A DNA stretch of 64,000 nt from NCBI GenBank assembly GCA_003343845.1, contig QAKK01000020.1, positions 27,342-91,341 of the forward strand. Direction: 5' to 3'. Shown piece after piece: positions 33,532 through 41,851 of the stretch. Source of the DNA: Oscillospiraceae bacterium (GTDB taxonomy: Bacteria > Bacillota > Clostridia > Oscillospirales > CAG-272). Below the pieces are notes generated by a model, which ran no database searches, was not told where the DNA came from, and saw only the letters and a program-made list of their open reading frames with translations. A program made the position numbers and the translations under genes. Position 1 is the stretch's first letter, and every line of letters begins with the position of its first letter.

Positions 33532-33560
33532 ATCATACCATATCCGAAGTAAAAAAACAA
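33532..33560 (-). promoter_or_regulatory. Promoter of the lactonase gene
   Basis: Minus-strand TTGTTT (33555-33560), 17-base spacer, TATGAT (33532-33537). The -35 overlaps the tail of the galM terminator. Confidence 0.55.
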
Positions 33561-33590
33561 GCGGTGCCCGCAGAAAAGCACCGCTTATCT
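33552..33590 (-). terminator. galM terminator
   Basis: Minus-strand AAGCGGTGC/GCACCGCTT stem with a ten-base loop and a T-rich tail, directly after the galM stop at 33593. Confidence 0.85.
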
Positions 33591-33592
33591 TT

Positions 33593-34633
33593 TTATTCTG
33601 CCGATTCAAAGGTGAAGACCGTCATGTAGTCGTACTTCTCACCGCGGCGCAGGATCGTGCGCTCGTAGGTGGGGCTGTCCGGCTCATACTGCGGCTCGAT
33701 GCAGATCGCCTGCCGCTTATGCTGTTTGACGCCGCCCTTGAACGGGATCGGTCCGTTCAGGATATTCGAGGTGTAGAACTGGTCACAAGGCATATCGGAT
33801 GACACACGCAGCGTCAGCCCCTCGCAGGACGCCTCGGCATGCACCATCAGGTCTCTGCCGAAGAACGTCTCACGTTTCTTGCCGTTGATCCAGTAATTGT
33901 GCCCGTAGCCGCCGATGTTGCCCATCTGCTCATTCGGCACATCAATATCCTGTCCGATCAGTTTTGGCTTGCGGAAGTCGAACGGCGTGCCGACAACGTC
34001 AATGGTATACCCAAGCGGAATGCGCAGAAGGTCGACCGCCGTGAAGCGATCCGCGTAGATCGTCATCATATGGTCCTCGATCGTGCCCTTATCATAGCCC
34101 TTGAGGTTGAAATAGGAATGATTGGTCAGGTTGACGTAGGTGTCCGCATCGCTGACCGCCTCGTAATGGATCGCGAGGCTTCCGCCGACGAGCGTGTACG
34201 TCACCTTCACGTCCAGCGTGCCGGGATAACCCTCTTCCCCGTCCGGGCTGGTGTAGGTGAGAACAAGCGATTCCATGCCGTCCTTCTCTTCGACTGCGGG
34301 CGTCCAGACCTTACGGTCAAAGCCGGAAATGCCGCCGTGATTGTGGTTGACCTCATGGTCATTTGCCGACAGCTTGTATTCCTTGCCGTTCAGCGTAAAG
34401 CAGGCATTGCTGATGCGGTTGGCATATCTGCCGATAATCGCGCCCTGATAGGAATTATCGTTTACATAGTCGTCCAGCGTGTCAAAGCCGCAGACCACGT
34501 CGCGTCCGTGCGTCAGGATCGACTGAATCCTGCCGCCGTAGTTGAGGATCGTGATCTTCACGCTGTCGCTTGCCAGCGTAAAAGCATAAATCTCACTGCC
34601 GTCCGCCAGCTTGCCGAAAAGCCGTTTTTCCAT
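33593..34633 (-). CDS. galM: Aldose 1-epimerase
   Basis: Mutarotase interconverting alpha and beta aldohexoses. The 346-residue protein has NYGGRIQSILTHGRDVVCGFD, IGRYANRIS, catalytic histidines in VNHNHGG and NLTNHSYFNLKG, and the catalytic base glutamate in ICIEPQYEPDSP. Length and motif order are typical. It is followed by its own terminator, so it is separate from the lactonase. No galK or galT lies in the window. Confidence 0.96.
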   Translation of the reverse strand: MEKRLFGKLADGSEIYAFTLASDSVKITILNYGGRIQSILTHGRDVVCGFDTLDDYVNDNSYQGAIIGRYANRISNACFTLNGKEYKLSANDHEVNHNHGGISGFDRKVWTPAVEEKDGMESLVLTYTSPDGEEGYPGTLDVKVTYTLVGGSLAIHYEAVSDADTYVNLTNHSYFNLKGYDKGTIEDHMMTIYADRFTAVDLLRIPLGYTIDVVGTPFDFRKPKLIGQDIDVPNEQMGNIGGYGHNYWINGKKRETFFGRDLMVHAEASCEGLTLRVSSDMPCDQFYTSNILNGPIPFKGGVKQHKRQAICIEPQYEPDSPTYERTILRRGEKYDYMTVFTFESAE

Positions 34634-34674
34634 ATGTGTTTCACTCCGTTTCGGATCGTTTTACTGTCATTTTT

Positions 34675-34703
34675 ATTGTAGCGTGCAGGCAGGATGCCGT
34701 CAA
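34675..34703 (-). promoter_or_regulatory. galM promoter
   Basis: Minus-strand TTGACG (34698-34703), 17-base spacer, TACAAT (34675-34680). Confidence 0.65.
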
Positions 34704-34746
34704 GACAAAGAAACGAATAAAAAATCCGCATTTTTTCACTTTCGTG

Positions 34747-34775
34747 TTGAAAAACGTCGAAAACTGTTGTAAAAT
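34747..34775 (+). promoter_or_regulatory. comEC promoter
   Basis: TTGAAA (34747-34752), 17-base spacer, TAAAAT (34770-34775). Confidence 0.6.
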
Positions 34776-34826
34776 TATACACAAAATGAAAATATATAGA
34801 GAACATATCGGAAAGGGGCGGTCGGC

Positions 34827-37064
34827 ATGGGTATCTTTTCAAAAAGACCTTTGCTTGCCGCCTGCGCTGTTTTTCTTGCCGCAGGTCTCTGCGGCATCGC
34901 GATGAACACAGAGCTGCGACGGCTCGGCATGCTCGTTTTCGGTATCGGCATTCTTCCCGCTCTTGCCTGCATGCTCTGCTTTCCGCAGCTGCGGCGCGGC
35001 TTTTTCACGCTCCTTCTCTGCCTGTCCTTCGGCATCGGAGCGTTTTTCCTGTCGCATATGTTCTTTGACCGGGCGCTCGCGCCGCTGGAAGCGCAATCCG
35101 AACCCGTAAGCCTCACTGCAACCGTCACAAAAACCATTTATACCGCCGACTATCTCACGGTTTGCACAGCCGATGTAACGCAGTTCGGCGATCGGAATAA
35201 GCGCTTTTCCGCCGAACTGAACTTTGAGGGCGAAGTCGACCTCGAACCGGGCGACGTGATCGCTGCCGTCGCCGACTGTACGCCGTTTTCGACCGACCTC
35301 TACGGCTACAACCAGCGGAACAGCCAGATCTCGCACGGCATCCTGCTCTCCTGCGCCGTCACGACATACACGGTCGTCGGCAAGCAGGAGCCGCCGTTTT
35401 TCACGCGGCTGCAAAGCGCAATCGCCGCGCGGATCGACCGCGCATACAAGACCGAGACCGCTGCCATGCTGAAGGCGCTGCTGATCGGCGACAAGGACGG
35501 ACTTGCAGACAGCCTGAAACGCGATTTCCGCCGTCTCGGCATCAGCCACATTCTCGCCATCAGCGGCACACACTTCACGGTATTGCTCGGGCTGTGCGCG
35601 CTCCTTTTGCGCCTGCTGCGACTGAATAAAAAGCAGATCTATTTTCTGCTTATCCCGGCGGCACTTCTGTATATGGGCATTTCCGGCTTTTCGGCATCGG
35701 TCTGCCGCGCCGGGATCATGGCACTGCTCACCTATCTTGCCTTTCTGCTCGGGCGGGCACGGGACGCCTACACCGCGCTCTTTATCGCCGTCTGCATTCT
35801 GATCGCGGTGCATCCGTATGCGGTGCTGGATGTCGGGCTGTGGCTCTCCTTCGCTGCGACCTTTTCCATCCTTGCGCTGTCCGAGCTGTTTGCCAAAGTG
35901 ACGCTGCGCGCCGGTCGCGCCGAACGCCTGCTTTCGTTTTTGTTTCATCTGTTTTTCAATGTCGCTGTCACGGTTGCCGCATTTTTCGGCACGCTGCCGA
36001 TCACAGCGCTCTGCTTCGGCGAGACTTCCCTGATTGCGCCGCTTGCCAATCTGTTGATCGTACCGCTGTTTGAGTTGTTTCTCTACTTTGCACCGTTCGC
36101 CGTTCTGTTTTCCGGCTTGGCACCGATGGTGCATCTGACCGAGTGGGCATGCACATGGATCTGCCGTGCCGCCGCCGCGTTGGCAGACCATGACGATCTT
36201 GTGTTTTCTCTGCAACAGCCGGCGGTTTTGCCGATCGCCGTCACCGGCGTCCTGCTCACGCTGCTGCTCCTCGCGCCGAAGCTGAAGCACCCGCGCCTTG
36301 CCGTCCTGCCCGCAGTGCTGACGCTTGTCACGCTTGCCGTCTATATTCCGCTGTTCAACATGTCCTTCACCGCAGCCGACCGCGCCGTATTTCTGACCGA
36401 GGGCAAAAACGATGGTTTTGTCCTGTCTTCCGGCGGTGAGACGCTGTACATCGACATTTCAACCGGCGCATCCGCGCCGACGCGCCGTGCCGAAGCTGTT
36501 GCCGAGGGGCTATATGACCCGGAGCTCGACGGCTATTTGCCGACGCATTATCACATGCGGCATATCAACACATTCAACAAGCTGGCGGCGCGAACGCACA
36601 TCAAACGGCTGTATCTGCCGCCCGCTGTACGCGAATCCGATTACAATGTGCGTGCGGCGCTCGCCGCGACCGCAGAGCGAAACGGCATCGAAATCATAGA
36701 GCTTGTCTATGACACGCCGTTTGCATTTGAAAAATGCACAGTGACACTGGCCGAACCGCAGCTGCTCAAACGTTCCACGCATCCCGTCATCTGCCTGTTG
36801 GTCACCGCAGACGAAGACGAGCTCCTTTATCTCGGTTCCTCTTTCGACGATACGGCACTTGACTTTCCGGCACCGGTGAGCGATGCTGGACTTGTTGTGC
36901 TCGGGCAGCATGCGCCGATCACCAAACATGAATTCAGCCTGCAAACCGACGGGATCCTGCTGCTTGCAAGCGAAGAAATCGCCAACTTTGCGGACTTTGA
37001 CAGCGAGGCACTGGTTCTGCGGCAAAACGGCAGCTTCACCTACTGCTTCGGAAAGACGAAATAA
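34827..37064 (+). CDS. comEC: ComEC/Rec2 DNA-uptake channel protein
   Basis: A 745-residue polytopic membrane protein that moves single-stranded DNA across the membrane in natural transformation. N-terminal helices and the OB-like DUF4131 domain (~25-185) precede the competence domain with LKALLIGDKDGL, RRLGISHILAISGTHF, FSASVCRAGIMALL and VGLWLSFAATFSILAL. About ten helices lie between ~225 and 515. The C-terminal beta-lactamase-like domain is poorly conserved: HxHxDH appears as HYHMRH with the Asp replaced by Arg. GGAAAGGGG precedes the start. No comEA or other competence gene is nearby. Confidence 0.92.
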   Translation: MGIFSKRPLLAACAVFLAAGLCGIAMNTELRRLGMLVFGIGILPALACMLCFPQLRRGFFTLLLCLSFGIGAFFLSHMFFDRALAPLEAQSEPVSLTATVTKTIYTADYLTVCTADVTQFGDRNKRFSAELNFEGEVDLEPGDVIAAVADCTPFSTDLYGYNQRNSQISHGILLSCAVTTYTVVGKQEPPFFTRLQSAIAARIDRAYKTETAAMLKALLIGDKDGLADSLKRDFRRLGISHILAISGTHFTVLLGLCALLLRLLRLNKKQIYFLLIPAALLYMGISGFSASVCRAGIMALLTYLAFLLGRARDAYTALFIAVCILIAVHPYAVLDVGLWLSFAATFSILALSELFAKVTLRAGRAERLLSFLFHLFFNVAVTVAAFFGTLPITALCFGETSLIAPLANLLIVPLFELFLYFAPFAVLFSGLAPMVHLTEWACTWICRAAAALADHDDLVFSLQQPAVLPIAVTGVLLTLLLLAPKLKHPRLAVLPAVLTLVTLAVYIPLFNMSFTAADRAVFLTEGKNDGFVLSSGGETLYIDISTGASAPTRRAEAVAEGLYDPELDGYLPTHYHMRHINTFNKLAARTHIKRLYLPPAVRESDYNVRAALAATAERNGIEIIELVYDTPFAFEKCTVTLAEPQLLKRSTHPVICLLVTADEDELLYLGSSFDDTALDFPAPVSDAGLVVLGQHAPITKHEFSLQTDGILLLASEEIANFADFDSEALVLRQNGSFTYCFGKTK

Positions 37065-37069
37065 AAATG

Positions 37070-37097
37070 TTGAAATTTCAAAAAAGCGTGCTATAAT
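37070..37097 (+). promoter_or_regulatory. Promoter of the G3E pair
   Basis: TTGAAA (37070-37075), 16-base spacer, TATAAT (37092-37097) with extended TGC. It starts six bases after the comEC stop. Confidence 0.65.
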
Positions 37098-37133
37098 AGT
37101 ATGATGAAATCCAATGCAAAGGAAGTCTTTACA

Positions 37134-38288
37134 ATGACGAAAATTGATATTATCTCCGGCTTTCTCGGCGCAGGCAAGACCACGCTGATCAAAAAGCTGC
37201 TCTCCGAGGCGCTCGGCGGCGAGAAGGTCGTCCTCATCGAGAATGAATTCGGTGAGATCGGCATCGATGGCGGATTCCTCAAAGATTCCGGCGTACAGAT
37301 CACCGAGATGAACTCCGGCTGTATCTGCTGCAGCCTGGTCGGCGACTTTGAGAAGTCGCTCGGCGAGGTGTTGGACACCTATCATCCCGACCGCATCATC
37401 ATCGAGCCGTCCGGCGTCGGCAAGCTCAGCGACATCATCGCCGCTGTGGAAAAGCTGCACCGCGACGACATCAGGCTGAACAGTTTCTCGACGGTTGTGG
37501 ATGCCAAGAAGTGCAAAGTCTACCTCAAGAATTTCGGCGAATTCTTCTGCAACCAGGTGGAGAACGCACGCGCCATCATTCTCAGCCGCTCGCAGGATGC
37601 AACCGAGGAAAAGCTGGCGGAGACAACCGCGCTCCTGCGCGAGCTGAACGCGGAGGCAAACATCATCACCACGCCCTGGGATATGCTGGATGGCAAGCAG
37701 ATTCTTCACGCCATGGAACACGCAAAGCTTCTGAAAAAAGAGCTGGAGCATGAACTGGAGGAACACGAGCACGAGCATCATCACCATCATGACGAGGACG
37801 GCGAATGCTGCTGCGGTCATCATCATGATCACGACGATGACGACGATCATGATGAACATGAGCATCACCATCATCATAACGAGGACGAGCACCATCACGA
37901 CCATGATGAACACGAGCACGAGCACCACCATGACCATGACGACGACCACGACGAATGCTGCTGTCACGACCATGACCACGAGCATCATCACGATCATCAC
38001 GGGCATCATCATGCAGACGAAGTATTCACCTCGGTCGGCTTTGAGACCGTGCGCAAGTACACGACCGACGAGATCCGCGAGATCCTGTCTGCCCTCGGCG
38101 ACGAGGCGCGCTTCGGCTATATCCTCCGCTCCAAAGGCATCGTTCCCGCAGCGGACGGCTGGATTCACTTCGACTATGTGCCCGAAGAGTCCGACGTGCG
38201 CATGGGCAGTGCCGATGTCACCGGCAAGATCTGCGTGATCGGGTCGAAGATCAACGAATCCGAGCTTGCAAAGCTCTTCAAAATCTGA
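37134..38288 (+). CDS. CobW/G3E GTPase metallochaperone with 41-histidine tract
   Basis: A 384-residue G3E-family P-loop GTPase. Walker A is SGFLGAGKTTLIKKLL, then IENEFGEIGIDG and the metal-binding CxCC motif in NSGCICCSLVGDF. IIEPSGVGKLSD follows. Residues ~205-293 are almost only His, Asp and Glu, with about 41 His and two CCC triplets. A CobW_C-like domain ends the protein. The family includes zinc, cobalt and nickel chaperones; the tract suggests storage or delivery of a transition metal, which is inference. It is paired with a second G3E protein 12 bases downstream. The ATG 37134 start fits the family, with AGGA about ten bases before. Confidence 0.9.
   Translation: MTKIDIISGFLGAGKTTLIKKLLSEALGGEKVVLIENEFGEIGIDGGFLKDSGVQITEMNSGCICCSLVGDFEKSLGEVLDTYHPDRIIIEPSGVGKLSDIIAAVEKLHRDDIRLNSFSTVVDAKKCKVYLKNFGEFFCNQVENARAIILSRSQDATEEKLAETTALLRELNAEANIITTPWDMLDGKQILHAMEHAKLLKKELEHELEEHEHEHHHHHDEDGECCCGHHHDHDDDDDHDEHEHHHHHNEDEHHHDHDEHEHEHHHDHDDDHDECCCHDHDHEHHHDHHGHHHADEVFTSVGFETVRKYTTDEIREILSALGDEARFGYILRSKGIVPAADGWIHFDYVPEESDVRMGSADVTGKICVIGSKINESELAKLFKI
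37747..38015 (+). repeat. His/Asp-coding low-complexity tract
   Basis: About 90 codons dominated by CAT/CAC and GAT/GAC/GAG, including the two CCC triplets. The irregular order of units suggests growth by slippage of short His-Asp and His-Glu units. Confidence 0.9.
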
Positions 38289-38300
38289 TCGGAGCATATC

Positions 38301-39245
38301 ATGGAAGAAGTACAGGTCTATCTGTTCACCGGCTTTCTCGACGCGGGCAAAACGAAGTTTATCCGTGAGACCCTGCAGGACAAACGATTCAACGACAAAG
38401 AGCCGACGCTGCTGCTCGTCTGTGAGGAGGGCGAAGAGGAGTACGAACCGGACGCCCCCTATATGAAAAACGTCACGATCCGCACACTCGGGGACATGTC
38501 CGAATTCAACGAGGAAAACCTTAAGCGGCTGACCGCCGAGGCAAAGGCAACCAAAGTCGTTGTGGAATACAACGGCATGTGGATGCTGAACGATTTCTAT
38601 CAGCTGATGCCCGAGGAATGGGTCGTGTACCAGGAGATGATGTTTGCCGATGCCAACACCATCGAGAGCTACAACGCCAACATGCGCAACCTTGTCTATG
38701 ACAAGATAAGCAGCTGTGAGCTGGTCATCTTCAACCGCTGCAAAAAAGATGTGGACAAGGATGCCCTGCACAAGCTGGTGCGCGCCATCAGCCGCAAGAC
38801 CGATATTGCCTACGAATACACCGACGGTACGGCGGAATATGACGACATCGTCGATCCGCTGCCCTTTGATCTGAACGCCGATGTGATGGAGATCGCCGAC
38901 CGCGACTATGCGCTCTGGTACCGCGACACCACCGAGGACATGAGCAAGTATGACGGCAAGACCGTGTCCTTCACAGCCCTTGTTGCCATCGGCAAGGAGT
39001 TCCCTGCCGACACCTTCGTCGGCGGCAGAAAGCTGATGACCTGCTGTGCAAACGATGTGATGTTTGCAGGCTTTGTCTGCAAGACCGAACATCGCGATAC
39101 GCTGAAAAACGGCGACTGGGTCAAGGTCACCGGCAAGATCGAGATCCGCTTCAATGCGCTCTACGGCAGAAAAGGTCCGGTCATTCACGCCGAAAAGATC
39201 GAGAAGACCGCAGCGCCCGAAGAACCGGTTGCAACCTTCTATTAA
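38301..39245 (+). CDS. CobW-like P-loop protein fused to a TIGR03943/DUF1980-type C-terminal domain
   Basis: A 314-residue protein with a G3E-like Walker A FTGFLDAGKTKFIRETL, but no CxCC motif. Residues ~200-305 resemble the TIGR03943/DUF1980 domain (YcgQ-like), with GRKLMTCCANDVMFAGFVCK and WVKVTGKIEI. In Bacillus, YcgQ/YcgR are linked to zinc limitation. Here the domain is joined to the P-loop protein, and no DUF318 permease gene is adjacent. GGAG lies before ATG 38301. It probably works with the upstream His-tract GTPase in metal homeostasis; the metal is unknown. Confidence 0.85.
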   Translation: MEEVQVYLFTGFLDAGKTKFIRETLQDKRFNDKEPTLLLVCEEGEEEYEPDAPYMKNVTIRTLGDMSEFNEENLKRLTAEAKATKVVVEYNGMWMLNDFYQLMPEEWVVYQEMMFADANTIESYNANMRNLVYDKISSCELVIFNRCKKDVDKDALHKLVRAISRKTDIAYEYTDGTAEYDDIVDPLPFDLNADVMEIADRDYALWYRDTTEDMSKYDGKTVSFTALVAIGKEFPADTFVGGRKLMTCCANDVMFAGFVCKTEHRDTLKNGDWVKVTGKIEIRFNALYGRKGPVIHAEKIEKTAAPEEPVATFY

Positions 39246-39255
39246 AGTCAAACAA

Positions 39256-39297
39256 GATCAAAAAAAAAGAAGCTGCAATGCAGCTTCTTTTTTTGAT
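39256..39297. terminator. Bidirectional terminator
   Basis: GAAGCTGCA/TGCAGCTTC stem with a one-base centre, flanked by nine A and seven T, and GATC at both ends, between convergent stops at 39245 and 39302. Confidence 0.93.
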
Positions 39298-39301
39298 CGT
39301 T

Positions 39302-39955
39302 TCAGTCAAGCAAAATGCGGCGCAGATCGGCAACGCTTTCCGCGATCCGCCAAGCGCCCGCCGCGGTAAGCTCCTCCCGCGAGCCGTAACCGTAGAGCAC
39401 GCCGACCGCATCCATATTGCATGCGCGTGCGCCGCGCACATCATATTCACGGTCGCCAATCATCAGACACTTGTCGGGTGCGGGATTTCCGATGTTCCCG
39501 AGCACATAGCGGATCACGGCATCCTTGGTCGCGCGGGTCTCTTCCATGTCAGCCCCGCCGATAAACGAAAAATATTTCGTCATATCAAAGTGGTCGAAAA
39601 TCTGCTTTGCAAACAACTCCGGTTTGGAGGTGGCGACAACCGGCTTGTATCCCGCGCTTTCCAGGTCCCGAAGCAGCGCCGGAATGCCCTCGTAGACCGT
39701 GTTCTCATAGATTCCCTTGTCTGAGAAATACTCCCGGTACAGCCGCAGCGCCTCGCGCGATTTTTCGGGCGAAAAGCCGCAGTAGCGCGCAAAAGAATCG
39801 AGCAGCGGCGGTCCGATAAAACGGTGGTAAAAGCTCCGTTCTTCAACCGGCGCACCGAGCTTTCGTAGCGCGTACATCACGGAATTTGTGATGCCGAGTG
39901 CAGGATCGGTCAGCGTGCCGTCGAGATCAAAAAGGATATAATCGCGCTTTACCAT
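39302..39955 (-). CDS. HAD hydrolase, phosphoglycolate phosphatase-like
   Basis: A 217-residue HAD-superfamily phosphatase with the nucleophile motif DYILFDLDGTLTDP, motif II VVATSKPE, Lys in ETRATKDAVI and motif IV LMIGDREYDVRGA. The cap domain is helical as in Gph/PpaX. The start ATG 39955 overlaps the end of the ECF gene; a GTG two codons earlier is an alternative. Co-transcription with the transporter gene is likely. The substrate may be phosphoglycolate, pyrophosphate or a cofactor phosphate. Confidence 0.9.
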   Translation of the reverse strand: MVKRDYILFDLDGTLTDPALGITNSVMYALRKLGAPVEERSFYHRFIGPPLLDSFARYCGFSPEKSREALRLYREYFSDKGIYENTVYEGIPALLRDLESAGYKPVVATSKPELFAKQIFDHFDMTKYFSFIGGADMEETRATKDAVIRYVLGNIGNPAPDKCLMIGDREYDVRGARACNMDAVGVLYGYGSREELTAAGAWRIAESVADLRRILLD

Positions 39956-40443
39956 TTCCACAGATTTTTCTGATCAAGAATCAGCTTGACGAGCACGGCA
40001 CAGATGATGCCCGCCAGCGCCTGCATCAGGTTGCTGACAACACCGGCAGCTGCGCCGAGTCCGAGCCCGAGGAAGGTCGCCTCAAAGCAGAAGTAACCGC
40101 CGACCATCACAGCCTCGGCAAGCACACCGCTCACTACAGATTTGACCACGGACTTGCCGGGAACAGCCTTTGCCGCAAAATAGGCAACAACCGCCATCAG
40201 TGCCTTGATAACAAACGTGCCGGGAACATAAGCAACATAGCCGAGCGTCAGATCCGCCAGCGCCGGACCGAGACCGGCGGCAACCGCGCCGTAAGCAGGT
40301 CCGAGCAGCCAACCGGCAAGCAGGACGATGCAGTCGCCGAGATTGAGATAGCCGCCGATGGGCGACGGAATGTGAATGACCAGTGTCGCGCAGTATGCCA
40401 ATGCCGCAAACAGCGCCGCGAGAACGAGTTTCTTGACCTTCAT
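39949..40443 (-). CDS. ECF transporter S component (vitamin substrate-binding subunit)
   Basis: A 164-residue membrane protein with six predicted helices. The pattern MKVKKLVLAALFAALAYCATL, then IPSPIGGYLNLGDCIVLLAGWLLGPAYGA and PGTFVIKALMAV, is that of ECF S components in the HmpT/PdxU/ThiW group. Such proteins bind thiamine- or pyridoxine-related vitamins and use a shared energising module encoded elsewhere. The specific vitamin is not predictable. GAGGG precedes the start. The overlapping HAD gene could act on the imported compound. Confidence 0.87.
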   Translation of the reverse strand: MKVKKLVLAALFAALAYCATLVIHIPSPIGGYLNLGDCIVLLAGWLLGPAYGAVAAGLGPALADLTLGYVAYVPGTFVIKALMAVVAYFAAKAVPGKSVVKSVVSGVLAEAVMVGGYFCFEATFLGLGLGAAAGVVSNLMQALAGIICAVLVKLILDQKNLWKW

Positions 40444-40476
40444 GATGTTCCCTCTTTTCGGAATGATTCTTCCTGC

Positions 40477-40505
40477 ATCATAGCACAGTCGCCATGCAAA
40501 ATCAA
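40477..40505 (-). promoter_or_regulatory. ECF-HAD operon promoter
   Basis: Minus-strand TTGATT (40500-40505), 17-base spacer, TATGAT (40477-40482) with TGTGC before the -10. Confidence 0.6.
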
Positions 40506-40515
40506 TGCAAAACCG

Positions 40516-40544
40516 TTGTTTTCGGCAGTATTTCGTGTTATACT
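40516..40544 (+). promoter_or_regulatory. pepT promoter
   Basis: TTGTTT (40516-40521), 17-base spacer, TATACT (40539-40544) with extended TGT. Only ten bases separate its -35 from that of the divergent ECF promoter. Confidence 0.6.
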
Positions 40545-40581
40545 GTAAAAAAAGATATTTTTTTGGGGAGAACGCACAGAT

Positions 40582-41799
40582 ATGAATGTCACGGAACGCT
40601 TTTTACATTATGTTTCCTTTGAAACCACCTCCGACGAAGACGGCACGGCATCGCCCACAACAGCGGGACAGCGCGTCTTCGGCGAATTTCTCGTCAAAGA
40701 GCTTGCCACAATCGGTATGACCGACGCACGCATTGACGAAAACGGTTATGTCTACGCCTTTTTGCCCGCAAGCGCCGGGCATGAAGCCGATCCCGCCATC
40801 GGGCTGATCGCGCACATGGACACCTCGCCCGATGTCAGCGGCAAAAACGTCTGCGCCTCGATCGTCCGCTATACGGGCGAAGATCTGACGCTTGCAAACG
40901 GTGAAGTCCTGTCTGCAGCACGCTTCCCGTCCCTCGACGACTATGTAGGCAAGGATCTGATTGTCACCGACGGCACAACGCTGCTCGGCGCGGATGACAA
41001 AGCCGGCATTGCCGAGATCGTCTCCGCCTGCGCACATCTGCTCTCCCACCCGGAGATCCCGCATCGCGCCGTTGCGGTCTGCTTTACGCCGGACGAAGAG
41101 ATCGGCAGCGGTGCCGACCTGCTGGATCTCGGCGCATTCCCCGCCAAGGAAGCGTACACCGTGGACGGCGGCGAGATCGGCGAGATCGAGTATGAGAACT
41201 TCAACGCTGCATCCGCGCGCGTGACCATCCACGGCGTGAACATCCATCCCGGCTCTGCCAAAAACCGCATGAAGAACGCGGTACTGCTCGCGTCCGAATT
41301 CATCTCGATGCTGCCGCCCGCCGAAACGCCCGCACATACAGAGGGCTACGAGGGTTTCTACCATGTCTCGGACATTCGCGGCAACGAAAGTGAAGCCGAG
41401 CTGAAAATGCTGATCCGCGACCACGACCGTGCGTCCTTTGAGCGCCGCCGCGCATTTCTTATGAACCTCTGTGAATACCTGAACGGCGTGCACGGCGCAG
41501 GCACATTTGACCTGACGGTCACCGACAGCTACTACAACATGAAGGAAAAGATCCTGCCGCACATGCACCTCATTGAAAATGCGGCATCCGCCATGCGCGC
41601 CTGCGGCGTCACGCCGAAGATCGTCCCCATCCGCGGCGGCACGGACGGCGCACGCCTTTCCTTCCGCGGGCTGCCCTGCCCCAATCTTTCGACAGGCGGC
41701 GTCAATTTTCACAGCATCCACGAGTTCATCCCGGTTTTTGCACTGGAAACCATGACCCGCGTACTCATCACCATCGCCGAGGGCGAATTTGCAAAGTAA
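40582..41799 (+). CDS. pepT: Tripeptide aminopeptidase PepT
   Basis: A 405-residue M20 zinc aminopeptidase that removes N-terminal residues from tripeptides. Active-site elements are AHMDTSPD, LLGADDKAGIAEI, FTPDEEIGSGAD, VDGGEIGE, RGGTDGARLSFRG and NFHSIHEF. The lid dimerisation domain lies between ~205 and 315. Start ATG 40582 has GGGGAG about ten bases upstream. It is monocistronic between its own promoter and a strong terminator. Confidence 0.97.
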   Translation: MNVTERFLHYVSFETTSDEDGTASPTTAGQRVFGEFLVKELATIGMTDARIDENGYVYAFLPASAGHEADPAIGLIAHMDTSPDVSGKNVCASIVRYTGEDLTLANGEVLSAARFPSLDDYVGKDLIVTDGTTLLGADDKAGIAEIVSACAHLLSHPEIPHRAVAVCFTPDEEIGSGADLLDLGAFPAKEAYTVDGGEIGEIEYENFNAASARVTIHGVNIHPGSAKNRMKNAVLLASEFISMLPPAETPAHTEGYEGFYHVSDIRGNESEAELKMLIRDHDRASFERRRAFLMNLCEYLNGVHGAGTFDLTVTDSYYNMKEKILPHMHLIENAASAMRACGVTPKIVPIRGGTDGARLSFRGLPCPNLSTGGVNFHSIHEFIPVFALETMTRVLITIAEGEFAK

Positions 41800-41800
41800 A

Positions 41801-41851
41801 AACGCAAAAAAGAGACCGCAGACATGATGCCTGCGGTCTCTTTTTTGCGTT
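41801..41851. terminator. Bidirectional terminator
   Basis: Long stem AACGCAAAAAAGAGACCGCA/TGCGGTCTCTTTTTTGCGTT with a ten-base loop. The SLH gene stop lies at its right edge. Confidence 0.92.

Noticed and set aside
37747..38015. Possible CRISPR-like or tandem repeat array
   Set aside because: The repeats are irregular His-Asp codons in frame with a G3E GTPase; there are no spacers.
36510..39251. 913-codon open frame on the minus strand opposite comEC and the G3E pair
   Set aside because: Its composition (long V/M-rich run) is the complement of the His/Asp tract; the plus-strand genes have clear motifs.
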